A stretch of 64,000 nucleotides of DNA from an uncultured Paracoccaceae bacterium (GTDB lineage Bacteria; Pseudomonadota; Alphaproteobacteria; Rhodobacterales; Rhodobacteraceae). Location of the stretch: NCBI GenBank assembly GCA_937895435.1, contig CALAXT010000072.1:62001-126000 (forward strand), given 5' to 3'. The notes under the pieces are model-generated. The model had not been told where the DNA came from. It worked only from the letters and a program-made list of their open reading frames with translations, and ran no database searches. Positions within the stretch are counted from its first letter, which is position 1. Each line of letters begins with the position of its first letter. Of this stretch, positions 8,255 to 18,757 are shown in pieces. The position numbers and the translations under genes are program-made.

Positions 8255-8935
8255 TCAGTACGGCTTGGGCCCACGCATCAATGGCAGCTGGTAGTTGGCG
8301 CGAAAGCCAACAGATTGGGCGTCTTGAACCACGCTTTCAAACTGAAGCGAACCTGGCAGGTTCTTGGTGCTGAAATCGACGGCAAAGCTGGCATACCCAA
8401 GGCCACTGCTCATGTGCTCAGACAGATCCAAACTGCCCGAGCGCATTTGTGTATGCGTCGCACTCAGCCGATAGCCCAAGCCCGCAGAAATCGTGGCCTG
8501 AAGACTTTGGGTTGGCCCCAGTACCGGAACCCTAAAGCCTATTTCTGGTGTTAAGCTACTGGTTCTAAAGTCTATATCTGTTGGAGATGTCAAAACAGAC
8601 AGACCTTGGGGCAAGTGATATCTGCTGTACCCTTGGCTCAGCTCAATCTGGGTATAGCGCTGCAACCTTGGCGTGATTTCTTGCGTTTTCTCCAAACGCA
8701 CCGCAGCATAGCGGTTGCGTGACGTCTGATAAGCGACGCCTCCATCAAGCAAAGCGCGCGACGAAACGGGCACCCCCAACGCCTGCTCCAGCACCCCATC
8801 AAGCGCTGGCACCATTGGCCCACGCGGCGATGGCCCAAGCTCAACCACAGGCCGCCAACCCTGCAGGTCGGCCTGCGCACCGCACGCCGACAGGGTCGTT
8901 AAAAAGACAAGGAAGAATTTAAGCCTTGCGCGCAT
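8255..8935 (-). CDS. Putative outer-membrane lipoprotein with beta-rich domain, unrecognised
   Basis: 226 residues. The start MRARLKFFLVFLTTLSACG has a lipobox LSAC with the cysteine at residue 18, so signal peptidase II processing is likely. From about residue 60 the chain shows alternating polar and hydrophobic strands ending in aromatic or hydrophobic residues, plus repeated GYR/GLGY turns. That fits a small beta-barrel or beta-sandwich, but the fold is my inference. AGGTAA precedes the ATG. No neighbour points to a function. Confidence 0.6.
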   Translation of the reverse strand: MRARLKFFLVFLTTLSACGAQADLQGWRPVVELGPSPRGPMVPALDGVLEQALGVPVSSRALLDGGVAYQTSRNRYAAVRLEKTQEITPRLQRYTQIELSQGYSRYHLPQGLSVLTSPTDIDFRTSSLTPEIGFRVPVLGPTQSLQATISAGLGYRLSATHTQMRSGSLDLSEHMSSGLGYASFAVDFSTKNLPGSLQFESVVQDAQSVGFRANYQLPLMRGPKPY

Positions 8936-9132
8936 TTTTCGGTTACCTGAGTCTATAAAGTTCTTATTTCACATTTTGACTGTTTTTCAATGATGATTCC
9001 CGCAACAGAAAATTATTGCACTTGACCAATCTTAAAATAAATATTTACCTTTACGCAGACCTGCCAACATATCCCCCCGGACGTCCGACACAGTCTTGGC
9101 CACGCACCACATACAGACATTGGCCGGGGCCA

Positions 9133-9161
9133 TTGTGAAACGGCGATTTCGCGTATATAAA
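9133..9161 (+). promoter_or_regulatory. Sigma-70-like promoter for the DEAD-box helicase gene
   Basis: TTGTGA (9133-9138), a 17-bp spacer, then TATAAA (9156-9161). Transcription would start near 9168, leaving a leader of roughly 85-90 nt. Such a leader is common for cold-regulated helicase genes. Confidence 0.55.
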
Positions 9162-9178
9162 GGCGTGTGATCCGCCCG

Positions 9179-9193
9179 CTGTGCGCAGCACAG
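9179..9193 (+). other. Short hairpin in the helicase leader
   Basis: CTGTGC, a GCA loop, then GCACAG: a perfect 6-bp stem about 12 nt after the predicted transcription start. It could stabilise or regulate the leader. Confidence 0.35.
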
Positions 9194-9255
9194 ACGCTAT
9201 ACAACGCCCAGATGGCGCTGTATGGGCAGGGCGCAGCTAATCTTAGAAAGACATC

Positions 9256-11505
9256 ATGACTGAATTTGAAGGAATCGTTCCGGCCCTTGCACAAGCGTTG
9301 GAAAAGCGCGGCTTTGCAGGGCTGACCCCGGTGCAACAAGCGATGATCGACCCCGATCTGGCCGAATTGGATGCGCTGGTGTCGGCTCAGACCGGATCGG
9401 GCAAGACTGTGGCGTTTGGCCTGGCCCTTGCGCCCACACTTTTGGGCGATGCCCAAAAATTCGAACCAGCTTTTGCCCCCACAGCACTGGTGGTGACCCC
9501 CACGCGCGAATTGGCCATGCAGGTCATGCGCGAATTGGAATGGCTTTATGCCGAAACTGGGGCGCAAGTCACATCTTGCGTTGGCGGCATGGATTTCCGC
9601 ACCGAACGGCGCGCCCTAGAGCGTGGCGCGCACATTGTTGTGGGCACGCCAGGCCGTTTGCGCGACCATATTGAACGAAAATCGCTTGATCTGGCCGGCC
9701 TGCGCGCCGTGGTGTTGGATGAAGCCGATGAAATGCTTGATCTGGGCTTTCGCGAAGATCTTGAATTTATTTTGCAGGCCGCACCCACTGATCGGCGCAC
9801 GTTGCTGTTTTCGGCAACAGTCAGCAAACCAATCGCAGCATTGGCCCAAAGCTATCAGCGCAATGCCCGTCGCATTTCGGTGGCGGGTGAAAAACGCCAG
9901 CATGTTGATATCGAATATCGTGCACTTCAGGTCGCGTCAGGTGATCGCGAAAACGCGATTATTAACTTGCTGCGGTTTTATGAGGCCCAAAACGCGCTGG
10001 TTTTTTGTTCAACGCGCGCAGCCGTAAACCATTTGATGGCGCGGTTTCACAACCGTGGTTTTGCCGTGGTGGCACTGTCAGGGGAATTATCTCAGACCGA
10101 GCGCAGCCATGCCTTGCAGGCGATGCGCGATGGACGTGCACGGGTGTGTATTGCCACCGATGTGGCGGCACGTGGCATTGATTTGCCTGGGCTTGAATTG
10201 GTTATTCATGCCGATCTTCCAGGTAACCGCGAAACGCTTCTGCACCGCTCGGGCCGCACCGGTCGGGCGGGTCAAAAGGGTGTGTCAGCGCTGATCGTCG
10301 CCCCCTCTGACCGCAAAAAAGCCGAACGTCTGCTGTCATCAGCCGCTATTCAGGCCACTTGGGCCCGGCCGCCTTCGGCTGATGAGGTGATGGCGCGTGA
10401 CAATGACCGCCTGATGGCGCTTTTGGCCGAACCCGAGGCGGGCGCCGAGGGCGACGCAGATTTGATCGCACAGATCACAGCAACATTTCCAGCCGAACGG
10501 CTGGCCGCAGGTTTTCTGGGGCTTTGGCGGGCCGGGCGTTCTGCACCTGAAGAGCTGCGCGATGGCCCCGCCGAAGGGCCACGCCGCGACCATGCAACCT
10601 TTGGCGAAAGCGTCTGGCTGACGCTGAGCGTTGGTCGGCATCAAAATGCCGAACCACGGTGGCTGCTGCCCATGCTGTGCACCGCCGGACAGATCACCAA
10701 ATCTGAAATTGGTGCCATCCGCATGATGGATGATGAAACCCATGTGCAAATTCTTGCCAGCTGCGCTGAGGGATTTTTGACCGCAATTGGGCCTGATATG
10801 ATGCTGGAAAAAGGCATCACCCTGCGGATGCTGGATCATGCGCCCGACACCACCTTTACCCCACGCGCCCCACGCCCACAAAGCGATCGGGCCTTTGGCG
10901 ACAGGGGGCGTTCATCAGATCGGGGGACTTCCGAGCGGGGCCACTCAGAGCGCCCCGCCGCTCCGCGCAAACCTCGCCATGAGGGCGGCGCACCCAAGCC
11001 GCGCTTTGACGACGATCGGCCCAGACCACCGCGCCCAGATCGGCCAGAACGGGCCGAACGTGCCCCCCGCGCCGCACGCGCACCACGCGAAGATTTCACC
11101 CGCGATGGGGCTGTTTCAAAATACGAAGCCAAACCCAAAGACAGCTGGCCGGCCAAGCCACGCCCGTCTGCCCATGCATCACCCGAACGGGGCGCCGCGC
11201 AGAGTTACAATGACAGTAAGCCGCGCACAGCCCCCACAGGCAAGCCAGCAGGCAAACCCTATGGCAAGGCCAAAGACGATTCAGGCTTCCGTGATGCAGG
11301 GCCCAAACCCAGCGGCAAACCGGCAGCCCCGCGCGCACCCAGCTTTGATCCGTCAGACCCTTCTGCTTCGCGTCGCAAACCCGGCGCTAAACCGGGTGCC
11401 AAGCCCAGCTTTAAACCAGGCGCAAAGGCTGGCGCAAAGCCAGCCGGCCGAAGCTTTAGCCGTAGCGCATCTGACACCCCAAAACGCCCAAAACCAAAGG
11501 GTTAA
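9256..11505 (+). CDS. DEAD-box RNA helicase with DbpA-type domain and long basic tail
   Basis: 749 residues. The helicase core is complete: Q motif near 22-30, AQTGSGKT (44-51), PTRELA, TPGRL, DEAD in VLDEADEML (about 152-160), SAT, and HRSGRTGR (about 329-336). A DbpA-like RNA-binding domain lies at about 450-530. The last 210 residues are low-complexity, rich in Arg, Pro, Lys and Gly, with RG/RP repeats and then KPGAK-type repeats, so probably disordered and RNA-binding. The closest roles are DeaD/CsdA-like ribosome assembly and cold-shock RNA unwinding. The product is longer than DbpA or RhlE because of the tail. Confidence 0.92.
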   Translation: MTEFEGIVPALAQALEKRGFAGLTPVQQAMIDPDLAELDALVSAQTGSGKTVAFGLALAPTLLGDAQKFEPAFAPTALVVTPTRELAMQVMRELEWLYAETGAQVTSCVGGMDFRTERRALERGAHIVVGTPGRLRDHIERKSLDLAGLRAVVLDEADEMLDLGFREDLEFILQAAPTDRRTLLFSATVSKPIAALAQSYQRNARRISVAGEKRQHVDIEYRALQVASGDRENAIINLLRFYEAQNALVFCSTRAAVNHLMARFHNRGFAVVALSGELSQTERSHALQAMRDGRARVCIATDVAARGIDLPGLELVIHADLPGNRETLLHRSGRTGRAGQKGVSALIVAPSDRKKAERLLSSAAIQATWARPPSADEVMARDNDRLMALLAEPEAGAEGDADLIAQITATFPAERLAAGFLGLWRAGRSAPEELRDGPAEGPRRDHATFGESVWLTLSVGRHQNAEPRWLLPMLCTAGQITKSEIGAIRMMDDETHVQILASCAEGFLTAIGPDMMLEKGITLRMLDHAPDTTFTPRAPRPQSDRAFGDRGRSSDRGTSERGHSERPAAPRKPRHEGGAPKPRFDDDRPRPPRPDRPERAERAPRAARAPREDFTRDGAVSKYEAKPKDSWPAKPRPSAHASPERGAAQSYNDSKPRTAPTGKPAGKPYGKAKDDSGFRDAGPKPSGKPAAPRAPSFDPSDPSASRRKPGAKPGAKPSFKPGAKAGAKPAGRSFSRSASDTPKRPKPKG

Positions 11506-11534
11506 AGACAAACCCGTTGCGCAGATCATTGCAA

Positions 11535-11566
11535 GCCCAGCTGTTTTACAGCTGGGCGCTGTAAAA
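11535..11566 (+). terminator. Two mutually exclusive hairpins after the helicase gene
   Basis: Stem 1: GCCCAGCTGT (11535-11544) pairs with ACAGCTGGGC (11548-11557), 10 bp with a 3-nt loop. Stem 2: TTTTACAGC (11544-11552) pairs with GCTGTAAAA (11558-11566), 9 bp with a 5-nt loop. They share 11544 and 11548-11557, so only one can form at a time. Located 30 nt after the helicase stop, stem 1 may end transcription, although no strong U-run follows. Confidence 0.55.
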
Positions 11567-11691
11567 TTTGGGATTTGCGCGGTGGGTGTTGCATCGCCAA
11601 CGATCGATGCGCTGCGCGCCAACAGAACTTGACGCGCAGCCCCGCCACAGCCACCTTGGCCGCACCAGCTCTTATGTGAAAGCGCGCAGCC

Positions 11692-12105
11692 ATGGCCACC
11701 ATCCCTCTGCCCCCAAACCCCGAAGCTGATGCCCGCGTTGCGGCCGTCTTTGCGGATATTCGCACCACGCGAAATTCGGATTTCATCAACAATTTCTGGC
11801 GCTATCTTGCGTTTGATCCGCAGTTGCTTGAAGAAACATGGCACGATGTCAAAAACGTCATGGCCCGCGAGACGCTGATTGACGCAAAAACCAAGGAAAT
11901 GATTTATGCCGCCGTGTCGATTGCCAATGCCTGCGATTATTGCACTCATTCGCATCTGGCTGCCGCGCGTGCCAAGGGGATGACACCCGCCGAACACGCC
12001 GAATTGCTTCGAATAGTTGCCACTGCCGCACGCACAAATCATTTGCTTAACGCGATCCGCCCACCAATTGATCCCGAATTCCTGGCCGACCAGCCACGGC
12101 CATAA
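11692..12105 (+). CDS. AhpD-like / carboxymuconolactone decarboxylase family protein
   Basis: 137 residues. The family signature CDYCTHSH gives Cys81, Cys84 and His88, the redox CxxC plus proton-relay histidine of AhpD-type alkylhydroperoxidase domains. The all-helical fold and length fit. A role in peroxide or thiol redox chemistry is likely; a true decarboxylase is not. The start at 11692 lacks a strong ribosome site. A quinone oxidoreductase gene follows 31 bp downstream on the same strand and may be cotranscribed. Confidence 0.85.
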   Translation: MATIPLPPNPEADARVAAVFADIRTTRNSDFINNFWRYLAFDPQLLEETWHDVKNVMARETLIDAKTKEMIYAAVSIANACDYCTHSHLAAARAKGMTPAEHAELLRIVATAARTNHLLNAIRPPIDPEFLADQPRP

Positions 12106-12136
12106 CCACCTCTTCTCTGCAAACAAAGGATTTTCC

Positions 12137-13111
12137 ATGCCCTATGCGATATTTGCCGGCCAACCCGGCGGCCCCGAGGTTCTTACACGCCGCGACATCA
12201 CGCCCCCCACACCTGGCCCAGGCGAGGTCTGCATTGCCCAAAACGCCATTGGGCTGAATTTTATTGATATCTACATTCGCCAAGGTCTCTACCCGTGGCC
12301 CGCACCCACCGACCTGATCTTGGGCTCGGAAGGGGCTGGTGTCATTGCAGCCTTGGGCGAGGGCGTCAGCGGCTTTCAGATTGGCCAGCGCGTGGCCTAT
12401 ACCCTGCCAAATGGTGCCTATGCCACGCATCGGGTTATCAGTGCGGCGCACGTGGTGGCGCTGCCAGATGACATATCTGATGAAGTCGCAGCAGCAGCCA
12501 TGCTGAAAGGTCTGACCGCCTATTACCTGATGACCAACAGCTATGCCGCGCAACCCGGCGATACGGTTTTGGTACATGCCGCAGCCGGGGCGGTTGGGCT
12601 GATTTTGGGCCAATGGCTGGCCGCCCGCGGGGTGCGCGCCATTGGGACCGCGGGGGGCGCTGAGAAATGCGCGCTGGCCACCCAGCGCGGCTATTCGCAT
12701 GTCATCGATTACAAATCTGACGATTTTGTGGCCCGCGTGAAAGAACTGACATCGAGTGCAGGCGTGCAAGCGGTCTATGACTCGGTCGGGCATGACACCA
12801 TCATGGGCTCGCTTGAGTGTTTGGCAAATTTCGGCACGTTGGTCAGCTTTGGCCAATCATCCGGCGTGCCCGACCAACTGCGGATCGCGCATCTGGCGCG
12901 CGGCTCACTGCGGTTGACGCGGCCATCGCTGTTTCACCACACAGCCAAGCGGGCATGGTTGGAACAGTCCAGCCAGGCCATGTTCGCGGCAATCCGCAGC
13001 GGTGAAATAGAAATGCCGATCTCAGCGAAATTTCCGCTGGATCAGGCCGGCCAAGCGCACAGCGCGCTGGCCGGGCGGCAAACGACCGGCTGCACGCTGC
13101 TCATCCCATAA
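12137..13111 (+). CDS. NADPH:quinone oxidoreductase, zinc-free MDR family
   Basis: 324 residues from the ATG at 12137, with AAAGGA upstream; the frame is open earlier but overlaps the AhpD-like gene. Family landmarks are the N-terminal GroES-like domain (IGLNFIDIYIRQGLYP), the Rossmann motif VHAAAGAVGLILGQWL around residues 147-162, and YDSVG. The zinc-ligand cysteines of alcohol dehydrogenases are absent, which is typical of QorA/zeta-crystallin. It reduces quinones or enones with NADPH in the cytoplasm. Pairing with an AhpD-like gene suggests an oxidative or electrophile stress role. Confidence 0.9.
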   Translation: MPYAIFAGQPGGPEVLTRRDITPPTPGPGEVCIAQNAIGLNFIDIYIRQGLYPWPAPTDLILGSEGAGVIAALGEGVSGFQIGQRVAYTLPNGAYATHRVISAAHVVALPDDISDEVAAAAMLKGLTAYYLMTNSYAAQPGDTVLVHAAAGAVGLILGQWLAARGVRAIGTAGGAEKCALATQRGYSHVIDYKSDDFVARVKELTSSAGVQAVYDSVGHDTIMGSLECLANFGTLVSFGQSSGVPDQLRIAHLARGSLRLTRPSLFHHTAKRAWLEQSSQAMFAAIRSGEIEMPISAKFPLDQAGQAHSALAGRQTTGCTLLIP

Positions 13112-13119
13112 AAAGATCG

Positions 13120-14415
<1,296 letters not shown>

Positions 14416-14463
14416 CTAAGGGCGCGGCCGCCCTGGCCCGCCCACATCCCAAAGGAGCCCCGC

Positions 14464-14811
14464 ATGAGCATCACACGTCTTGAAACCGGCCCCCGCATGA
14501 GCCAGGCGGTCATTCACAACAAAACCGTCTATCTGGCCGGTCAGGTCGGCACCCCTGGCGACAGCGTCGCTGATCAAACCCGCACGATTTTGGCAAACAT
14601 TGATCGGCTTTTGGCAGATGCCGGGTCAAACAAAACCCACATTCTGGCAGCACAAATCTGGATGGCCGATATGGCACATTTTGCCGAGATGAACGCAGTT
14701 TGGGATGCATGGGTGCCACAGGGCCACACGCCCGCACGCGCCACCGGTGAATCGGCGCTGGCCACCCCGGCGCATTTGGTGGAAATTATCGTGACTGCTG
14801 CTCAGGCTTAA
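14464..14811 (+). CDS. RidA family protein (enamine/imine deaminase)
   Basis: 115 residues from the ATG at 14464, with AAAGGAG upstream. The family pattern is clear: [11 protein letters not shown], then [18 protein letters not shown], and the C-terminal [14 protein letters not shown]. RidA proteins hydrolyse reactive enamines released by PLP enzymes. This sequence fits the subgroup often annotated as UK114-like rather than classic RidA. Its TAA stop overlaps that of the convergent pgi gene in a shared TTAA. Confidence 0.85.
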   Translation: MSITRLETGPRMSQAVIHNKTVYLAGQVGTPGDSVADQTRTILANIDRLLADAGSNKTHILAAQIWMADMAHFAEMNAVWDAWVPQGHTPARATGESALATPAHLVEIIVTAAQA

Positions 14812-16508
14812 TCGGCAGAATTTCGCATTGCGGTTTGGGCCATCTGCGACAGATGGCCCAACAGCATCTGGGTTGACCCGTCATGGCCCGTGGCATCATT
14901 AGAGCCTTGCACAACAGGCAACAAACGCATCGCCAACACCTTGCCCAGTTCAACCCCCCATTGGTCGAAACTGTTGATGCCCAACACCACCCCCTCAACA
15001 AACACCCGGTGTTCGTAAAGCGCGATAATTTGGCCAAGCATATGCGGCGTCAGTTGCGGATAGATCAACGTCGTTGAGGGCCGATTACCCGGAAAAACCC
15101 GGTGTTTGGCCTGCCATTCCAATGTATCCGGCGCCCAACCCTGCCCCATCAGCATCGCGCGCGCTTCGGCCAAATTGCGACCGCACATCAGCGCTTCTGA
15201 CTGTGCAAGACAATTGGCAACCAGAATCTGATGATGATGGGCCAGCGCGGGTTCATGCCCGTTTGCAGCCAGCAAAAATTCGCAAGGAACAACCCGCGTG
15301 CCTTGGTGGATCAGCTGATAAAACGCGTGCTGGCCGTTGGTGCCCGGCTCTCCCCAAACAATCGGGCCTGAATGTCGGGTCAGATCTTGGCCATCCATTG
15401 CCACGCGCTTGCCGTTGCTTTCCATTTCCAACTGCTGAAGATAGGCGGGCAAACGCGCCAAACGCTGATCATAGGGCAGCACCGCGCGGCTAGAATACCC
15501 ACAAATCTGATTGTGCCAAATCCCAACCATCGCCAGCAAAACCGGCAGGTTTTGCATCAAGGGCGCATGACGAAAATGCGCATCCATCGCAGCGGCCCCA
15601 GCCAGAAAATCATCAAACCGCTTTGGCCCAACAGCCAGCATCAGCCCCAGCCCAATCGGCCCCCAAACTGAATAGCGCCCCCCCACCCAATCTGCAAAGC
15701 CAAAGACCCGCTCGGGTGCTATTCCAAAGGCTGTGGTGCGATCCATTGCGGTGGAAATCGCCACGCATTGCGCCATGGGATCAGCCACACCGCCCTGCCG
15801 CATCCACGCACAAAGCGTTTCGGCATTCGTCATGGTTTCAATGGTGGTGAAGGTTTTTGATGCGATAATTGCCAGCGTTGTGCCCGGATCAAGCCCACGC
15901 AATGTGTCAGACAAATGCGCGCCGTCAATGTTTGATACGTAATGCACCCTTGGGCCATCATGATAGGGCGCCAGCGCAAGCGTGGCCATCGCCGAGCCCA
16001 AATCAGACCCGCCAATGCCGATATTCACCACATCACGGATCACCCCCCCCTGCCCCACAAAGCTCCCCGCCCGCAGGTCATCAGCAAACGCCGCCATGCG
16101 CGCGCGGGTCTGACGCACAGGCCCCAGCACATCGACCCCATCCACCATTAAGACGGGCGCATCACTGCGCAAAGCAGTGTGCAAAACCGCACGTCCCTCG
16201 GTTTCATTTATTTTTTCGCCCGCAAACATCGCGTCCCGACGCGCATCAACCCCCGCACATTCAGCCAATGCCAGCAAAAGCGCGCGGCTTTCGAAATCAA
16301 TGTTCGTTTTGGAGTAATCCAACACCATATCGCCGAAGCGCGCTGAAAAGTCTGACGCGCGGCCAAACGAATGGTCGTGTGCCCCACCCCCCAAATCTGC
16401 GTCAAACAGCGACAAAATGCTGCGGTCTTTGACCGCATCATGTCTTCGTGCCAAACCTTGCCACAGCGTGTCCAGGCGCTTGGCGCGTGTTTGATCTGGC
16501 GGCATCAT
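14808..16508 (-). CDS. pgi: Glucose-6-phosphate isomerase
   Basis: 566 residues starting at the ATG whose A (16508) is also the last base of the pgl stop (TGATG); the next ATG, 16505, is equally possible. Signatures are [36 protein letters not shown] and [14 protein letters not shown], which carry the catalytic glutamate, histidine and lysine. It interconverts glucose-6-phosphate and fructose-6-phosphate. It is last in the zwf-pgl-pgi operon, so the set can return fructose-6-phosphate into the oxidative branch. Confidence 0.95.
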   Translation of the reverse strand: MMPPDQTRAKRLDTLWQGLARRHDAVKDRSILSLFDADLGGGAHDHSFGRASDFSARFGDMVLDYSKTNIDFESRALLLALAECAGVDARRDAMFAGEKINETEGRAVLHTALRSDAPVLMVDGVDVLGPVRQTRARMAAFADDLRAGSFVGQGGVIRDVVNIGIGGSDLGSAMATLALAPYHDGPRVHYVSNIDGAHLSDTLRGLDPGTTLAIIASKTFTTIETMTNAETLCAWMRQGGVADPMAQCVAISTAMDRTTAFGIAPERVFGFADWVGGRYSVWGPIGLGLMLAVGPKRFDDFLAGAAAMDAHFRHAPLMQNLPVLLAMVGIWHNQICGYSSRAVLPYDQRLARLPAYLQQLEMESNGKRVAMDGQDLTRHSGPIVWGEPGTNGQHAFYQLIHQGTRVVPCEFLLAANGHEPALAHHHQILVANCLAQSEALMCGRNLAEARAMLMGQGWAPDTLEWQAKHRVFPGNRPSTTLIYPQLTPHMLGQIIALYEHRVFVEGVVLGINSFDQWGVELGKVLAMRLLPVVQGSNDATGHDGSTQMLLGHLSQMAQTAMRNSAD

Positions 16509-17179
16509 CACGCCGCCCAATGCACACAAGCATGGCCCAAAACGCAGCGCACCGGCGCATGCGACGGGTCAAGATGCTGCGCACGATCTAATGCCGCACG
16601 CTTATCTGCGCCGGTCAGCAACAAATGTGTGCTCATCGCACCGGCAAACACTGGGGCTGTAAGGGTCACACGCGGTTCTGGCGCGCCCGGTGCGCGCATG
16701 GCCATCAGGGGGGGCGCATCTGCGGCCAATGCCCCAACCAATTGATCTGCACCGGGGAAAAGTGACGCAATGTGCATATCATCGCCCATCCCCAACAACA
16801 GCAGGGACAGTGGCAAATGCGGCAAAAGTCCGGCGGTTAGTTCCGCCAAACGGTCCTCGGGCCGCAGCCCGGCGGCATAAAGTGGCACCAAAGTCGCTGC
16901 AGATGCGCGGCCCCGCAACAAGCGCTGGCGCACCAACCGCGTGTTCGATCGCACCGAGCCTTCATCCACCCAACGCTCATCGCTGAGCACCACCGACACC
17001 CGCGCCCAATCCAGATCAAGATCGCACAGCACATCAAACACCGGGCCCGGCGTGCTGCCCCCCGGCACGCAAAAAGTCACCCGGTCTTGGGTGCGCAAAA
17101 ACCCCGACAACTCGGATGCGATTTGATCGGCAACATCCAAAAACATCATGTCGCGGTCAGGATAGGTGAGCAGTTTCAT
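16508..17179 (-). CDS. pgl: 6-phosphogluconolactonase
   Basis: 223 residues, DevB/SOL type. The opening [16 protein letters not shown] block and [24 protein letters not shown] are diagnostic. It hydrolyses the lactone made by Zwf. Start and stop codons overlap both neighbours: 4 nt with zwf (17176-17179) and 1 nt with pgi, indicating coupled translation. Confidence 0.94.
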   Translation of the reverse strand: MKLLTYPDRDMMFLDVADQIASELSGFLRTQDRVTFCVPGGSTPGPVFDVLCDLDLDWARVSVVLSDERWVDEGSVRSNTRLVRQRLLRGRASAATLVPLYAAGLRPEDRLAELTAGLLPHLPLSLLLLGMGDDMHIASLFPGADQLVGALAADAPPLMAMRAPGAPEPRVTLTAPVFAGAMSTHLLLTGADKRAALDRAQHLDPSHAPVRCVLGHACVHWAA

Positions 17180-18630
17180 GTCTTGATCTCTCGCCAGCGG
17201 CGGCCATCGCGGTGCATTAACATTAAAGCGTTCTCGGGGCCACTGGATCCGGCATCATAGGGGCTGGGCTTGTCACCGCGGGCCTCCCAGCCCTCAATAA
17301 TCGGGTCTGTCCAGGCCCAAGCGGCCTCGACTTCGTCGCCCCGCATGAACAGGGTCTGATTGCCACGGATCACATCCATAATCAGCCGCTCATACGCGTC
17401 GGGCACATCATCGGCATCATCGCCCAATGCCTCGGCAAAAGACATATTCAGCGGCACTTCTGACAGGCGCATACCACCCGGCCCGGGCTCTTTGATCATC
17501 ACACTCAGCGTCATGCCTTCATTGGGTTGCAGCCGGATGACCAACACATTTTCGTGCCAACCGTCGCTTTGTTCAAAAATTGAATGCGGCGGCGCCTTGA
17601 ATACGATGGCAATTTCCGAAGTGCGCGCCCGAAGCCGTTTGCCGGTGCGCAAATAAAACGGCGTGCCTTTCCAGCGCCAATTCGAAATCGCCACCTTAAG
17701 CGCTACATAACTTTCGCTGCGGCTGGCGGGGTTTTCAACATCTTGTACATAACCGGGTTGCTGTGGCGTGGCGCTATATTGCCCACGCACAATCTGATCA
17801 GGCATCACCGCATCAAGGGCACGAATGACTTTGAGCTTTTCATCACGCACAGCATCCGCTTCGAACCGAAACGGCGCCTCCATCGCGATCAGGCACAGCA
17901 ACTGCATCATATGGTTTTGCACCATATCACGCATAGCACCCGCCTTGTCATAATAGCTGCCCCGCCCCGCAACACCCACGGTTTCAGCCACCGTGATTTG
18001 CACGTGATCGACATGGCGCGCATTCCACAGCGGTTCAAACAGACTGTTGGCAAAACGCACAGCCATCAGATTTTGTACAGTTTCCTTGCCCAGATAATGG
18101 TCAATGCGGTAAATCTGTTCTTCTGAAAAATGCAGCGCCAACGCCCGGTTCAGCGCCCGCGCTGACTGCAGATCACGGCCAAACGGCTTTTCAACCACGA
18201 TCCGGCTTTGTGCCCCCGCGATGGCATAGCTGTGTAGCTTTTCAGCCAAATCCCCAAAAAGCGCTGGCGCCACCGAGAAATAGAAGGCCCGAACCACATT
18301 ACTGCGCATCATGTCGGCCAAGACCTGCCAGCCCGCACTGCCCTTGGCGTCGATGGCGACATAAAACACCCGCCCCAGAAACGCCGCAACAAAATCGCGA
18401 TCATACCGCGCCGCAGGAACGAATTCTTGCAACGCCTCAGCCACCATATCGCGATACCGGGGCACATCCATTTCACTGCGTGCCGCACCAATAATCCGCG
18501 CGCCATCAGGAATTTGGCCAGCCACAAACCGCAGATAGAGCCCGGGCAAAATCTTGCGCCGCGCCAAATCACCGGTGCCCCCAAAGATCACCAGATCAAA
18601 ATCATCCACGGGTATTACGCGCGAAACCAT
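17176..18630 (-). CDS. zwf: Glucose-6-phosphate dehydrogenase
   Basis: 484 residues from the ATG at 18630, preceded by GAGGG; an upstream in-frame start would run through the operator cluster. The N-terminal GGTGDLARRK (about 17-26) binds NAD(P), and RIDHYLGKE holds the catalytic histidine. First enzyme of the oxidative pentose phosphate or Entner-Doudoroff route. Leads the zwf-pgl-pgi operon. edd/eda are not in this window. Confidence 0.95.
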   Translation of the reverse strand: MVSRVIPVDDFDLVIFGGTGDLARRKILPGLYLRFVAGQIPDGARIIGAARSEMDVPRYRDMVAEALQEFVPAARYDRDFVAAFLGRVFYVAIDAKGSAGWQVLADMMRSNVVRAFYFSVAPALFGDLAEKLHSYAIAGAQSRIVVEKPFGRDLQSARALNRALALHFSEEQIYRIDHYLGKETVQNLMAVRFANSLFEPLWNARHVDHVQITVAETVGVAGRGSYYDKAGAMRDMVQNHMMQLLCLIAMEAPFRFEADAVRDEKLKVIRALDAVMPDQIVRGQYSATPQQPGYVQDVENPASRSESYVALKVAISNWRWKGTPFYLRTGKRLRARTSEIAIVFKAPPHSIFEQSDGWHENVLVIRLQPNEGMTLSVMIKEPGPGGMRLSEVPLNMSFAEALGDDADDVPDAYERLIMDVIRGNQTLFMRGDEVEAAWAWTDPIIEGWEARGDKPSPYDAGSSGPENALMLMHRDGRRWREIKT

Positions 18631-18645
18631 CAGGGCCCTCAAGAT

Positions 18646-18693
18646 CAACAGCGCTATGTTAGCGCTAACGCTCATTGCTAGCGCAACAGCGCT
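18646..18693 (-). promoter_or_regulatory. Operator cluster upstream of zwf, LacI-family style
   Basis: A perfect 12-bp palindrome GTTAGCGCTAAC (18658-18669) is flanked by two copies of CAACAGCGCT (18646-18655 and 18684-18693). A further GCTAGCGCAA lies at 18677-18686. The centre lies about 33 bp before the zwf start, where a repressor would block transcription. A symmetric site with a central CG is typical of LacI-family regulators of sugar genes; the protein is not encoded nearby. Confidence 0.55.
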
Positions 18694-18757
18694 TTCAAGT
18701 CCAGACTGTCAGAAATTGTTCAAAAGGCAAAGCCCCAAAGGCGGCAACTAGACCGGT

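Larger units (their letters stand above)
8936..9255. other. 320-bp intergenic region, AT-rich left half and helicase leader on the right
   Basis: No open reading frame here looks coding. The left 120 bp is AT-rich and should hold the promoter of the minus-strand lipobox gene. The right part holds a sigma-70-like promoter (9133-9161) and a leader of about 85 nt for the helicase gene, containing a short hairpin. Confidence 0.5.

Noticed and set aside
11380-11450. Short repeats in the helicase tail as a CRISPR array or tandem repeat locus
   Set aside because: The repeats are in frame and encode KPGAK-type units; there are no spacers of regular size.
10838-11632. A 264-codon plus-strand frame over the helicase tail
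   Set aside because: It is an out-of-frame reading of the repetitive tail; the proline/alanine-rich product follows from low-complexity codons.
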